Shown here piece after piece: positions 1-9,019 of a DNA stretch of 64,000 bases. The position numbers were made by a program, and so were the translations under genes. The stretch spans positions 1 through 64,000 of the forward strand of contig CAZFMF010000017.1 of the NCBI GenBank assembly GCA_964519985.1, in the 5' to 3' direction. This DNA comes from JAIEOG01 sp964519985 (GTDB lineage: Bacteria > Bdellovibrionota > FAC87 > UBA2466). The notes below the pieces were generated by a model. That model worked only from the letters and a program-made list of their open reading frames with translations. It searched no databases and was not told the DNA's origin. Every line of letters starts with the position of its first letter. Position 1 is the stretch's first letter.

Positions 1-1
1 G

Positions 2-460
2 GATACGCTGGGCGAGCGGGTCGCGCGGCTTGCCGGATTCAAGCCGCAGGAGTTGGGTGGTTACACCTTGGAATACCCCACGGGAAGAACTTGGTATCTC
101 TGGCTTTCGGTCGATGGCGTCGTTGAGTTGCATGCCAGTTACGCTCGGGAATCTATTCCTCTAGAGTTTCTGTTTGGCGCCCGACCGGTGGAAACGGACC
201 AAGGGATTTCCGCATTTCTGATGCCCGATGGAAGCCTCTTTGGGGAGTACGCCGCGGTGGAGATGGAAATCTCCCCGGTTCTATTTTGGGATGCGGAGTC
301 GCTGGAAAAGAAAACGATCTATCAAGGTGGAGTTACCTATCTCTCCGAGTGGAGGAATCTCAAGGTGACGCCGCAGCCCGGGCTGGCCGAAGGCACTAGC
401 TTTTGGCCGGCGATGCCTCGGGTTAAGGACGATTGGAAAAAAAGCGCAACGCGCTACTAG
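2..460 (+). CDS. Unknown protein, 3' part only
   Basis: The reading frame is open from base 2 to a TAG at 460, so this is the last ~152 residues of a gene that begins outside the window. A TTG at 53 is a possible internal start, but the frame upstream of it has no stop and reads as protein (DTLGERVARLAGFKPQELGG), so I treat the gene as truncated by the window edge. The visible part is acidic, rich in Trp, Tyr and Phe, and has no membrane segment. I recognise no family. It ends 14 bp before the stop of the convergent gene at 475. Confidence 0.6.
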   Translation, partial: DTLGERVARLAGFKPQELGGYTLEYPTGRTWYLWLSVDGVVELHASYARESIPLEFLFGARPVETDQGISAFLMPDGSLFGEYAAVEMEISPVLFWDAESLEKKTIYQGGVTYLSEWRNLKVTPQPGLAEGTSFWPAMPRVKDDWKKSATRY

Positions 461-474
461 ATCTAAACCGCCGG

Positions 475-1977
475 CTATCTCTTTAGAAGGGCCGCGCCTT
501 GGTCGCATCCGGGCACTGAATGCTTTAAATCCTGATGCTGCGCGATCAAGCGGCTCCGTATCATTTCGAGACGCGTGGCTTCGTCTTCTTCTTCCTCGGT
601 GAGTAAGCGTGGATAGATTTCTTTATGGGTCGAGTCGGCCGCGCTGGCCCCAAAAACACCGCCGAGAAGAGCGCCGGCCAGGGCTCCCAATGGGCCTACG
701 ACGATGAATCCGAATCCCGCTCCAACGGTTCCCGTTCCGACCTGGTAACCGAGGGATCGCAGGGTGTGCCGCCAATAATCTTTACGAAGAGCGGCTTGAT
801 GGTCGGCTTCGAACTGTTTCCGCATTGCCTGGATCTGATCCAGTTGTTGTTGAAGGGTTAGGAACACTCCGGTCGGAGTGAATGGCTGGCGCACCACCTT
901 GGCGACGCGCGACGAATCAGGGTGTTGCTCAAGGTATTCCTGCAGCGCTTGCGGATCTAGCAAATCGGCGGCGACCGAAGGGCCGGAAAGTTCGCCCGTG
1001 GCTCGTAGCCGTGCCTGAAATTTCGGATACAGCTTCAACGCCGACAAAACCCCTTCGAGCTCTTTTGCCCGAAAATGACTTCGGCCCTGGGTAATCTTTG
1101 AAACAAACTCGATCGTTTCTTCCGGCGTCGAAATGTTCTGCGCAATGTTTTTTATTTTCTCGTCTGCGCGACGAAAAAGCTCATCACGCGTCAGCGGATC
1201 GAACGTGTCGGCTCGCAAGTTTCGCTTGAGACGAGCGATTTTATCGACGTCGCCTTCGGCGGCCCGGAGTTTCGTCAAAAACTCCCAGGCTTCCGAATCG
1301 TCGCGCAAAGCGCCGGCCCTTCTAAATTCCAGGTTGTATCGAGCTGCGGTCGTGTCTTGCGCGATGGGATGGTCAATGGACACCAGCGTTTCCGCGTTCA
1401 CCTGTGCTCGGGTCAATCGCCGTGCTTCTATTCGTCGGGCGGAGATTTTGGGGTTAATCCTCAACTCTTGCAAGATGGTCCAACGGCGCGGATTCGCAAG
1501 AAAGAGCATCTCAAAAAACACTCTCTCCACCGGTCGGAACCGCTCACGAACGACATCCAATGCCTCGCCCTTCCATCCATCTTTAGCGAGGTTCCGTTTC
1601 TCTTCTTCGAGGCGATTTAGGTACATTTGGTAATAGGTGTCCGGCGATTCGCCTTGCGCTTTCATTTCGGCTCGCGCGTTATTGATAAGGTTGATCTCCT
1701 CATCGGTTATCTGAGCTGTCACCCAATGCATGCGCTGCTCTTGAGTTCTCAATTTGCGAGAGGCCTGGGTGATGAGAAACTGCTTTCGGGCCTTATCGGC
1801 GGGATTCAAATTGGACTGGTCTACCTCTTCCGCTAGCCGATGGAATTGATCGGTAATGTCTTTATCTTCGTAGGTTTGATACGGGTCCAGCCCCAAAGTT
1901 TCGAACGGGTTGTCGCCCATAGCCGGAGTGGCAAGGACGAGTAGAAAGAGACCTAGAACCCATACCCGAAATGACAT
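475..1977 (-). CDS. Secreted J-domain-like protein without HPD motif
   Basis: About 500 residues. The N-terminus MSFRVWVLGLFLLVLATPAMG is a good Sec signal peptide; an ATG four codons upstream (1989) is also possible, but GGGG sits 7 bp before the 1977 ATG. The mature protein opens with a DnaJ-like helix pattern (NPFETLGLDP, then helices resembling J-domain helices II-IV), but the HPD tripeptide needed to stimulate Hsp70 is absent (VDQ is at that place). A long charged helical region follows. Near residues 425-460 there is a Gly/Ala-rich hydrophobic segment (VGAGFGFIVVGPLGALAG) like a glycine-zipper membrane span. It is predicted to be exported and possibly membrane-anchored. Function unknown. 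Confidence 0.7.
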   Translation of the reverse strand: MSFRVWVLGLFLLVLATPAMGDNPFETLGLDPYQTYEDKDITDQFHRLAEEVDQSNLNPADKARKQFLITQASRKLRTQEQRMHWVTAQITDEEINLINNARAEMKAQGESPDTYYQMYLNRLEEEKRNLAKDGWKGEALDVVRERFRPVERVFFEMLFLANPRRWTILQELRINPKISARRIEARRLTRAQVNAETLVSIDHPIAQDTTAARYNLEFRRAGALRDDSEAWEFLTKLRAAEGDVDKIARLKRNLRADTFDPLTRDELFRRADEKIKNIAQNISTPEETIEFVSKITQGRSHFRAKELEGVLSALKLYPKFQARLRATGELSGPSVAADLLDPQALQEYLEQHPDSSRVAKVVRQPFTPTGVFLTLQQQLDQIQAMRKQFEADHQAALRKDYWRHTLRSLGYQVGTGTVGAGFGFIVVGPLGALAGALLGGVFGASAADSTHKEIYPRLLTEEEEDEATRLEMIRSRLIAQHQDLKHSVPGCDQGAALLKR

Positions 1978-2167
1978 TCGAAACCCCATGCCGCAGGAGC
2001 TGCAACACTGAGGCCGTTTCGTCCAATTATTTCGGCGGTTAAGTATTTGTTAATACTAGTTAAGTTAAGTCGTCTGTGTATTCAATGGGTATTCAAAAAG
2101 CGAAACCTGTTTACACCGGGAGCCCCAATAGACATTCCGCCGGCGAAGGCAATCCGTCCCTTCCAAT

Positions 2168-2185
2168 CACTCCGGAGCCGGAGTG
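2168..2185. repeat. Palindrome CACTCCGG-AG-CCGGAGTG
   Basis: Perfect 8-bp arms around a 2-bp centre, in the 259-bp intergenic stretch between two leftward genes. The core ACTCCGG..CCGGAGT recurs at 10212-10231 and 62896-62911. There is no T-run, so it is not an obvious terminator. The rest of this gap (1978-2236) holds only a weak 6-bp inverted repeat, AGTATT-tgtt-AATACT, near 2042-2057. Confidence 0.5.
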
Positions 2186-2236
2186 GGGAGGACGCGCGCA
2201 AAGTCCTTTCGGACTCCCGCCTCAAGTGGCCATCAG

Positions 2237-3544
2237 CTACTGGGTTTTAAATCGTCTCGCGATCTGCTTCTGCTGAGAGATCGACAAGACGAGTTGCGAA
2301 AAGGGCAGGGTATCGCGTCCCAGTTCTGCTTGGTGCGTTTTGACAAACGCTTCATAGTCTCCGGTTACAAAGTAAAAGACGTTGAAGTCGCCGTCCGACT
2401 TAGGGCCAAAGCCAAGCGGGAAGATTCGGAAGGGTTTTTTGTTACGGGAGCGCAATCCGTAGCGTTCGCAAAAGCGCTGATACTTTTTAGTCGCGGCGGC
2501 CGGCAATTGATCGAAGTGCGAATGAATGAGTTGTTCGCTAAGTCCCAGCCGCTCAATGAGCAGACTGACCGGAAGTCCGCCCGTCCACCGGGCATTGACC
2601 TCTAGAACATAGTGGGAGCGGGGCGTTTGGAGGAAATCGATTCCAAAGACCATGGGCGACTCGGCCCGGTAGCCACTCTGGTGGACCGATTTGGCGCAGC
2701 GCAAGAGATTGCGATAGCCGGAAGCGGAGAGGCCGATATGCGGCGAATAGATATTTCCAAACCACTGCCCGTCGGCGACCAGTGACATGCGCACGTTAAG
2801 AGGCTCCAACGCATCGGAAGCCGCGGAAAAATCCGCGCTGAATTCATCGGCGTCTCCAACATGCTCCTGAATCACAAAGCGTTCCGAGTCGGGATAGTGC
2901 GTCAGGAATTTCCGAAGGTCGCTCATGGTTCGAACCGGCTTGACGTTAAAACCGCCACCGAGCCCGTCCGTTTTGATGAGTACCTTTTTTCGGGGGAAGC
3001 TAAATTCTTTTTCGAGCAGTTCCCTTGAAATCGCCCGCTTTGGATGCACTTGGCTCTTAGGGACTTGGAAGGTGGACCGTTTAGCTTGGGTCACGAGCTG
3101 AATTTTTGAATTCACTTTCTGGCTTAACTCAAGCTCCCGAGGGATCGATTGGCGGGCATTGAGCGCATAGGAAAAGCAAATACAGGTGACGGGTTTATCG
3201 GGGATAGAAAGTGCGCGGGAATACATGGCATCCGGCGCGCTGAAATGGAGGCGACGCGTGCTCGAAAGCCCGGCCGCACGGTACTGCGTGACATGCCAAT
3301 CAAATAGGTCTCGGTGCGACAGGAAGATCTCATCGAGTACGACTTCGTCGCTTGCTCCCGCGAGCGCCACAAATGCCATCGACCACGGCAAAATGGAGTA
3401 GCGCATGAGCGCCAGCTCTTTTTTTTCCTTTTCGTTGAGCCGCTGCTCCGATCGGAACATGACCGGTTCGTCTGGCGCCATGCAGAAAACCGTTGGTTTA
3501 TCCGCCTGGGGCAAGAACGGACCTACTGGTTTGGAGTGTTTCAT
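2237..3544 (-). CDS. ATP-grasp ligase-like enzyme
   Basis: 435 residues from an ATG whose first bases form an ATGA overlap with the stop of the upstream alpha-oxoamine synthase, so translation is probably coupled. A frame extension to 3601 exists but lies inside the upstream gene. ATP-grasp signs are a nucleotide-binding strand and glycine loop (KTDGLGGGFNV, ~191-201), a QEHV strand where the adenine is normally contacted (~227), and the metal-binding end GIDF...EVNARWTGG (Asp ~303, Glu ~315, Asn ~317). Enzymes of this fold join a carboxylate to an amine or similar nucleophile through an acyl phosphate. The substrate cannot be told from sequence. As last gene of the operon it could ligate the product of the preceding steps. 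Confidence 0.8.
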   Translation of the reverse strand: MKHSKPVGPFLPQADKPTVFCMAPDEPVMFRSEQRLNEKEKKELALMRYSILPWSMAFVALAGASDEVVLDEIFLSHRDLFDWHVTQYRAAGLSSTRRLHFSAPDAMYSRALSIPDKPVTCICFSYALNARQSIPRELELSQKVNSKIQLVTQAKRSTFQVPKSQVHPKRAISRELLEKEFSFPRKKVLIKTDGLGGGFNVKPVRTMSDLRKFLTHYPDSERFVIQEHVGDADEFSADFSAASDALEPLNVRMSLVADGQWFGNIYSPHIGLSASGYRNLLRCAKSVHQSGYRAESPMVFGIDFLQTPRSHYVLEVNARWTGGLPVSLLIERLGLSEQLIHSHFDQLPAAATKKYQRFCERYGLRSRNKKPFRIFPLGFGPKSDGDFNVFYFVTGDYEAFVKTHQAELGRDTLPFSQLVLSISQQKQIARRFKTQ

Positions 3545-4824
3545 CCCAGCGCTTTGATTTGTTCCGGTGTTGGCTGAAGGGCAATACCCGCCTTGGTCCA
3601 CGTGCGCCCGATTTTTTCGAAAGACCCCAGGAGCTTATCGATCTGGGCTTTGGTGTTATTCGAGGTCACGGTAATGCGAAGGGCTTCCTTTCCTCGCGGC
3701 ATGGTCGGGTACGGACAAGACGTAAGAAAAATTCCGTCTTTGTACAACTGACGTGACGAAGCCACGAGCTTTTCGGTGTCCCCCGCCCAAACGGAAATGA
3801 TCGGAAATAGCGTTTTGGTCATCACGTAGAAGCCCTGTTCACGAAGCCCCTCCACCAATTGGCGGGTCAGGTCGTACACGATCTTTCGCCGAGCATCGCC
3901 TACCTTGATTTGGCGGGCCAGAGCGGCATCCAAAACCCCCAAGCAAAACGGCGTTGAAGGATGGGTGTAATCGAGTGGCTTGGCATACGCCATGAGGTAC
4001 TCTTTCATCGCCGGCGTGACCGTCGCAAACGCGGCCGAAGCGGCGAGACCTTTGGCCGTGCCCGCGACATACATGATGTGGTCATGGCTTAATCCATGAT
4101 GCTTCACGATCCCGTTTCCGTGTTTGCCGTAGGGCATTTTCGCTGTCGGCTTTTCGCCGACAAACCCAAAGCCGTGACCATCATCCACGTAGAGCAAAGC
4201 CTGGTACTTCTTGGCCAGCGGGACCAGCTTATCGAGCGACGCATAGTCTCCGGTCATGCTGTACACGCCGTCCACGCAAATCAGTTTTCGCTTCCGGTGC
4301 TCATTTTGTTTCAGAACGTTCTCGAGCGCCGCAAAATCATCTTGGGGGTAGCTTGCAATGAGCGCCCCTTTGTCCCGCGCCATTTGCGAGGCTTGGTACA
4401 TGGTGGCGTGCGCTGACTTGTCCAGAATGATCAAATCATCCTTTTTCATCAGCGCCGGAATAATGCCGATGCCCGCTAGCGTCGTGTTTGGAAAGAGCAG
4501 AGCTTCCTTAGCGCCGACAAACTTCGCCAGCTTTTTTTCCACTTCGGTAAAAAGTTCGTGGTAGCCCATGAGTCGCGCGCGGCTGGTGTGCATGCCAAAG
4601 CGCTTGGCCGCTTGAACGCCCGCGCCGAGCAGCTCGTCTTGTTCTTGGTCAAAGCTGATGTAGTTGCAGGAGGCGAAATCAGCCAACCGATGCCCTTTGT
4701 TATCAATGAGCTCGCGCTTATTCACTTTTTGAATGCGGACATTGTACTGCTGGCTGCGACGCAACACCGTCAAAAGCGGGTCACGTTGATCGCCCTGGGT
4801 GCGGTGGATCATGGAGTCTTGCAT
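3541..4824 (-). CDS. Alpha-oxoamine synthase (KBL/BioF/SPT-like, PLP-dependent)
   Basis: 427 residues, fold-type I PLP enzyme of the 2-amino-3-ketobutyrate ligase / AONS / serine palmitoyltransferase group. Visible features are the His that stacks on PLP (SAHA, His139), the DGVYSMTGD strand (185-193), the DDGHGFG motif (Asp214/215, His217) and the Schiff-base lysine in GTAKGL (Lys258). Members condense an amino acid with an acyl-CoA or acyl-carrier-protein thioester and release CO2. It lies 16 bp after the adenylation enzyme and overlaps the ATP-grasp gene by 4 bp. That company argues against a housekeeping threonine or biotin role and for a specialised product. The exact substrate is unknown. 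Confidence 0.85.
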   Translation of the reverse strand: MQDSMIHRTQGDQRDPLLTVLRRSQQYNVRIQKVNKRELIDNKGHRLADFASCNYISFDQEQDELLGAGVQAAKRFGMHTSRARLMGYHELFTEVEKKLAKFVGAKEALLFPNTTLAGIGIIPALMKKDDLIILDKSAHATMYQASQMARDKGALIASYPQDDFAALENVLKQNEHRKRKLICVDGVYSMTGDYASLDKLVPLAKKYQALLYVDDGHGFGFVGEKPTAKMPYGKHGNGIVKHHGLSHDHIMYVAGTAKGLAASAAFATVTPAMKEYLMAYAKPLDYTHPSTPFCLGVLDAALARQIKVGDARRKIVYDLTRQLVEGLREQGFYVMTKTLFPIISVWAGDTEKLVASSRQLYKDGIFLTSCPYPTMPRGKEALRITVTSNNTKAQIDKLLGSFEKIGRTWTKAGIALQPTPEQIKALG

Positions 4825-4840
4825 AGGTATGGCTTTCCTT

Positions 4841-6352
4841 TCACGACAAGCTGGAGCTCAAGCGCACGCGGTCAATTTTTCCGGTCGCGGTTTTGGGTAA
4901 TTCGGTTTCAATAAAAATCTCAAATGGGACCATGTAGGAGGGCACGGTGGTTTGGAGTTCGGCCAGCACCTTCTCCCGCGTCAGGGTGCGATCCCCGGCA
5001 CTGATGAACGCATGCAAAGTGTTCCCGTGACGCTCGTGAGGCTTTGGGATCACCGCCACTTCATCCACTCCCGGTACTTTACTCAGCGCGGCTTCGACCT
5101 CGCCCAACTCCACGCGGTAGCCCCGCGTTTTCACCATATTGTCCATTCGCCCATGGTAGGCAATGTTTCCATCTTCCAACCATCGGCCGTAGTCGCCGGT
5201 TCGGCAGCAAAACGTGGGATAGTCGTGAAAGGGACTTTGAATCAACTTTTTGGCCGTGAGTCCGGGGTCGTTGAAGTAACCGGCAAAAACCGTTCCGCCC
5301 CGGATTAGGATCTCTCCGATTTCACCCGGTTTCACGGGGCGCATTTCGCCATCGACGATATAGGCCTCCGTGTCTTTCACGGGTTTCCCAATCGGAATGG
5401 CATCGTCATTGAGAGGAGGCGTGTCCAAATGGAAGTAGGTCACAATATTGGTTTCGGTCGGGCCGTAGATGTTGGAAACGATCACACCTGGCAAACACTC
5501 CATGACGCGACGTAGGTAAGGCGTGGGAAAGGGTTCGCCGGCGTACAGGAGCCGACGCAAGGAAGGCAGTCCTTTTTCCAAACCGCCCTTCGTGAGCCAG
5601 GCGATGTAGGCCGAAGGAACGGTGTAAACCACGCTAATGCGCGAGTCGCGCATCAAGGCGACGACATCCGCTGGCTTTTCGGAAAACTCCTTGGGTGGAA
5701 GCACCAACGTGGCTCCCGCGGAGAGCGTTGTAAAAATATCAAAAACCGAAAGATCGAATTGAAGCGGGGCACGGCTTAAGATCCGTTCGTGGGTGGAAAC
5801 TTCAAATGCTTCTCGCATCCAATCAATGAAAACCAGGGCGTTTCGATGCGTAATCAAAATGCCTTTGGGATCTCCAGTGGAGCCGGACGTATACAAGATA
5901 TAGGCGATATCGTCGGCGAGAAGGTTGGGTTGCGCGTGCGCCTCGGCCGAAAAATCCAACGTCTCCGTTAGCAGGACACTGGGTATGGGAAGCAGGGGGT
6001 CGACCGCCGCCGTTTTGTCGGAAAAATCGGGAGAGACGAAGAGCGTTTGGATACCCGATTTTTTTGCGACATCGGCGAGCCAACGACCGGGCGCGTGAAT
6101 ATTGAGCGGAATATAGACCACGCCCTCCTCGAGACACGCGATCATCAGCGCGATCACCTCGACCGAAGGGCGACTCAATAGACCGAGGCGATCGCCTTTG
6201 GAGATTTTCCGGTTCTTGAGAAGGGTTCGAAACTGATTGGCGAGCCATCGAATTTCGGCGTACGTGTACCGATCGTCGCCTTGCTCAATCGCCGTTTCTC
6301 CCCCACGGCTTCCAAAAGTAGATTCGAGGCAGTGCTGAATTAAATACCTCAC
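4841..6352 (-). CDS. Stand-alone amino-acid adenylation enzyme (NRPS A-domain type)
   Basis: 503 residues, a complete acyl-adenylate-forming enzyme. Core motifs in order: phosphate loop YTSGSTGDPKG (154-164), FDLSVFDIF (199-207), YGPTETN (296-302), TGD (385-387), GRMDNMVKTRG (401-411) and the C-terminal catalytic Lys492 in PKTATGKIDR. Asp200 in FDLSV matches the Asp that binds the substrate alpha-amino group in A-domains and in DltA/PigI-type ligases, which favours an amino acid over a fatty acid. There is no fused carrier-protein domain and none is encoded nearby, so the acceptor must be elsewhere. It lies 16 bp from each operon neighbour. Confidence 0.85.
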   Translation of the reverse strand: MRYLIQHCLESTFGSRGGETAIEQGDDRYTYAEIRWLANQFRTLLKNRKISKGDRLGLLSRPSVEVIALMIACLEEGVVYIPLNIHAPGRWLADVAKKSGIQTLFVSPDFSDKTAAVDPLLPIPSVLLTETLDFSAEAHAQPNLLADDIAYILYTSGSTGDPKGILITHRNALVFIDWMREAFEVSTHERILSRAPLQFDLSVFDIFTTLSAGATLVLPPKEFSEKPADVVALMRDSRISVVYTVPSAYIAWLTKGGLEKGLPSLRRLLYAGEPFPTPYLRRVMECLPGVIVSNIYGPTETNIVTYFHLDTPPLNDDAIPIGKPVKDTEAYIVDGEMRPVKPGEIGEILIRGGTVFAGYFNDPGLTAKKLIQSPFHDYPTFCCRTGDYGRWLEDGNIAYHGRMDNMVKTRGYRVELGEVEAALSKVPGVDEVAVIPKPHERHGNTLHAFISAGDRTLTREKVLAELQTTVPSYMVPFEIFIETELPKTATGKIDRVRLSSSLS

Positions 6353-6368
6353 GGCAAGTTCCCCTCGA

Positions 6369-7505
6369 TCATAGGTGAAATCCCAGCTGCTCTAGCCATA
6401 CCGCGGATTGGACCGCCGACGATTCCGCAATCGCGATTCCGATCAGGTGACGATCCTTCGCCATCTCCGCCCGTACCACTCGCCCCACGATCGGTTCACT
6501 CTTCATTCCGGCCATTGCGGTGAGCTTCACTTGCACGAGAGCCCCTACCGTTAAAGGGGAACCGCATTCCATTAAAAGACCGCTCCGGCTGACGTTTCGG
6601 GTGACGGCCCCGTTCTCCTGAAAACTCATGAGCGCCGAAAGATCGGTGAGTTCGTGGGCGGGATCTTGAATGACGGTGAGCGTTCCTTCTAGCCGGGCGG
6701 GGACACGCTGGCCGTTCCGCCGGGTCGGCTGCGTCGCAGAATCAGCGGTAGGCGCCGATAGATTTTTAAAATGCAGGAATCGGCTGATCGCGGCCATTCG
6801 TTCACTTTGCAGTGCAAAACCGTACTTGGCAAAAATGTTGACCAGGAATTCCAATTCATAGGCGTAGGTGTGCAGACCTTCGGCGGATGTGATGAGAACC
6901 CCGGTCGGAGTGTTGTTCACCGCCACTTTCGTGTAGCCGCATTTTTCATAGTAGGTACGACGAATACTGGAGGCGGGTACGTCGCTTTTAAAGACGGATA
7001 GCGTCACATCCGCATGGCCTTGACGCAACGACACCATAACCCGATGGAGTTCGGCCAAGTTTCCAAAGCAATTGAATGGGAAATGAACGATCGAGGCACG
7101 GGGGCTGAGGTCTTTGGCCTGATGCAAAACCAAATGCACCTGCTGCGCCGAAACCATCTGAATTTGATAACGCTCAGACGCGAGGGGCACCGTCGTTTGA
7201 ATGCGAAGCTGGCCTAGCTCGACGAGCCAAGGAACCAAGTCGATCCCGTCGTAGGAAACGCGGTGTTCCTGGGCCCAACGAAGATACCGCCCGTACCCGC
7301 ACCCCACTTCAACTAGGTGGTCGTAGGAAGATTGGTTAAAAACCTGAGATAAGAAGTGCCCTTCTTCCCGAAGGTAGTTGGCCAGTTCGTCCGACAAGAA
7401 CCGGGAGTCGAACATATTCCAACCCGCGGCATAGCCGTAGAAATGACGCACCTCAAAATCACCGCGTGACGGCTCGTTCAAAGGTACAGGAATTCCTGAC
7501 GTCAT
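6369..7505 (-). CDS. SAM methyltransferase fused to a PilZ (c-di-GMP-binding) domain
   Basis: 378 residues from the ATG at 7505, which is preceded by AAGGGGGAAGAA; an in-frame start 10 codons upstream has a worse site. The N-terminal half is a class I methyltransferase: motif I VEVGCGYGR (65-73) and acidic DGIDL ending motif II (Asp89). The C-terminal ~115 residues are a PilZ domain with both c-di-GMP signatures: RNGQR (RxxxR, 263-267) and NVSRSG ([D/N]xSxxG, 304-309). This suggests a methyltransferase gated by cyclic di-GMP. It is the first gene of the operon with the adenylation, oxoamine synthase and ATP-grasp genes, so it could tune that pathway or modify its product. Confidence 0.8.
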   Translation of the reverse strand: MTSGIPVPLNEPSRGDFEVRHFYGYAAGWNMFDSRFLSDELANYLREEGHFLSQVFNQSSYDHLVEVGCGYGRYLRWAQEHRVSYDGIDLVPWLVELGQLRIQTTVPLASERYQIQMVSAQQVHLVLHQAKDLSPRASIVHFPFNCFGNLAELHRVMVSLRQGHADVTLSVFKSDVPASSIRRTYYEKCGYTKVAVNNTPTGVLITSAEGLHTYAYELEFLVNIFAKYGFALQSERMAAISRFLHFKNLSAPTADSATQPTRRNGQRVPARLEGTLTVIQDPAHELTDLSALMSFQENGAVTRNVSRSGLLMECGSPLTVGALVQVKLTAMAGMKSEPIVGRVVRAEMAKDRHLIGIAIAESSAVQSAVWLEQLGFHL

Positions 7506-7613
7506 TTCTTCCCCCTTGATTGGCCCAGAGCTCATTCAATCAGAAAGTGGGGCAGAAATAAAATTAGTTAATCCTGTTACAGTAATAAACAAAACTTATT
7601 GAGACGCGGCGAT

Positions 7614-8942
7614 TTACTTCGGGATGGCGAGATATCGGTGAATGCCCTCATTATGGCGCCCGAACGATTCGTGGCCTCGAATGAGAATGGATCCTTGGCG
7701 GCCATAGGTTAAGAAAAATCCCGGCCCAAGATGTAGATACGCCTGTTGAAGGACTTTCTCTCGTCCTTCAACGAGGACATCGCCGGGTTGAAGATTAATA
7801 TACCAATTCTGAAGGTTCCAATTGCGAGGGTGGATAGCCCGCCGCTTGCCGCGGAGATAAGCCGCGAAATGGAGGCTACTGAAATCCGGAACCTCCGGCG
7901 GCGGCCCATTTCTTAAAAACCGCACGAAACGCTTTCGAATCTCGGGCGGAACTTCTAGCGGTACAAAACGGGCGTCCAATAGCTTTTCCGTTGAGAACTC
8001 TAGCCCGTGGAAAAAGGCGAACTGAATGTCATCGATTTCATCGATGGGGTAGCGGCCGGTTCGCGCATCGGGTTGCAGTATCTGCAATGAATCGGAAACG
8101 ACAAGGTGGCGCGTGAGCCGAGGTTTCCCCTCGGTGCCCGGATAAAATGCGATAAACACCAGTTTCTTTGGGGTGGCGGCTAGGCGATAAGAGCCGTCCA
8201 GCATTTCCTTCAGAAATCGAGAACGTTGATCAAAACTTCCTGGATCGACGGTGTCGAGGTCGTTGGTGGTGGCGGAAGATCGGTTGGGAATGTTCTTGAA
8301 GACCAGCGAACCTTTGTACGCATCCATCATCGCCTGAAGACTGCTTACCGCCGCCGGCGCTTGCTCATTCGGATAGGACAAAAAGCGTCCCTGTCCGAGG
8401 TAAACCGCCGAGTATTTTACGGTCACGGGAGGATTAAATCGCTCCCGGTCGTGCAGCATGGGCTCCGCTACGTGAACCAAGTCTCCCGGAGTTAGCTGAT
8501 CGTCCAGGTCTTCGTTGGGGGAAACCGGGCGAAACGTCCAGCTCAATTGCTGATCGGCAATCAGCTCGGAAAAAAGGAAAGAGTTAAAGTGAGGTGCGAC
8601 TGGGGCTCCCGTCAAAAAGCGCAGGTAGCGAGCCCGGATCTCCGCGGGAACCGGCAAGAGTTCGGTGGAGTTTTCACGAACCACCCTAAATTCCATATCG
8701 TTAAACTCATTCCAGGCCTCCTTCCATCCCGGGGCAGCGGAGAAAGTTCGATCGGTAAGATCGTCGGATAGTTCGACCCTCTGACTCAGCAGCGGAATTC
8801 CGGTCAAAACATCGAGTGCAAGGGTATCGCTCTCGTGAATGGAGAAAACCAAGAGTCGAGGGCAGTCTTTGGGCGAATCTTCAGGCGGAGCCGCGAAACC
8901 CGGGCTAAGGCAAAGCAGTACTAAAAATAGGGAAAGTCGCAC
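7614..8942 (-). CDS. Secreted protein with two related domains
   Basis: 442 residues with a clear signal peptide (MRLSLFLVLLCLSPGFAA). The mature part is an internal duplication. Each half begins with a short beta segment (LLVFSIH / LVFIAFY), then VPAEIRARYLRFL / VPPEIRKRFVRFL, then PGD(L/V)V and a YLG.G.FL.Y motif. The PGD...H...YLG spacing resembles NlpC/P60 or permuted-papain folds, but a full Cys-His pair is not clear in either half, so the fold is only a suggestion. It is periplasmic or surface-exposed by its signal. It is co-directional with, and 108 bp upstream of, the biosynthetic operon, with AT-rich sequence between. Confidence 0.65.
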   Translation of the reverse strand: MRLSLFLVLLCLSPGFAAPPEDSPKDCPRLLVFSIHESDTLALDVLTGIPLLSQRVELSDDLTDRTFSAAPGWKEAWNEFNDMEFRVVRENSTELLPVPAEIRARYLRFLTGAPVAPHFNSFLFSELIADQQLSWTFRPVSPNEDLDDQLTPGDLVHVAEPMLHDRERFNPPVTVKYSAVYLGQGRFLSYPNEQAPAAVSSLQAMMDAYKGSLVFKNIPNRSSATTNDLDTVDPGSFDQRSRFLKEMLDGSYRLAATPKKLVFIAFYPGTEGKPRLTRHLVVSDSLQILQPDARTGRYPIDEIDDIQFAFFHGLEFSTEKLLDARFVPLEVPPEIRKRFVRFLRNGPPPEVPDFSSLHFAAYLRGKRRAIHPRNWNLQNWYINLQPGDVLVEGREKVLQQAYLHLGPGFFLTYGRQGSILIRGHESFGRHNEGIHRYLAIPK

Positions 8943-9019
8943 GGCCAGTCTCTACCATGCCCAAGTTTTTAGATCCAGGTTTGGTCGGGGTGAAAGTGGG
9001 AACGAAATCGACGCTTTGG

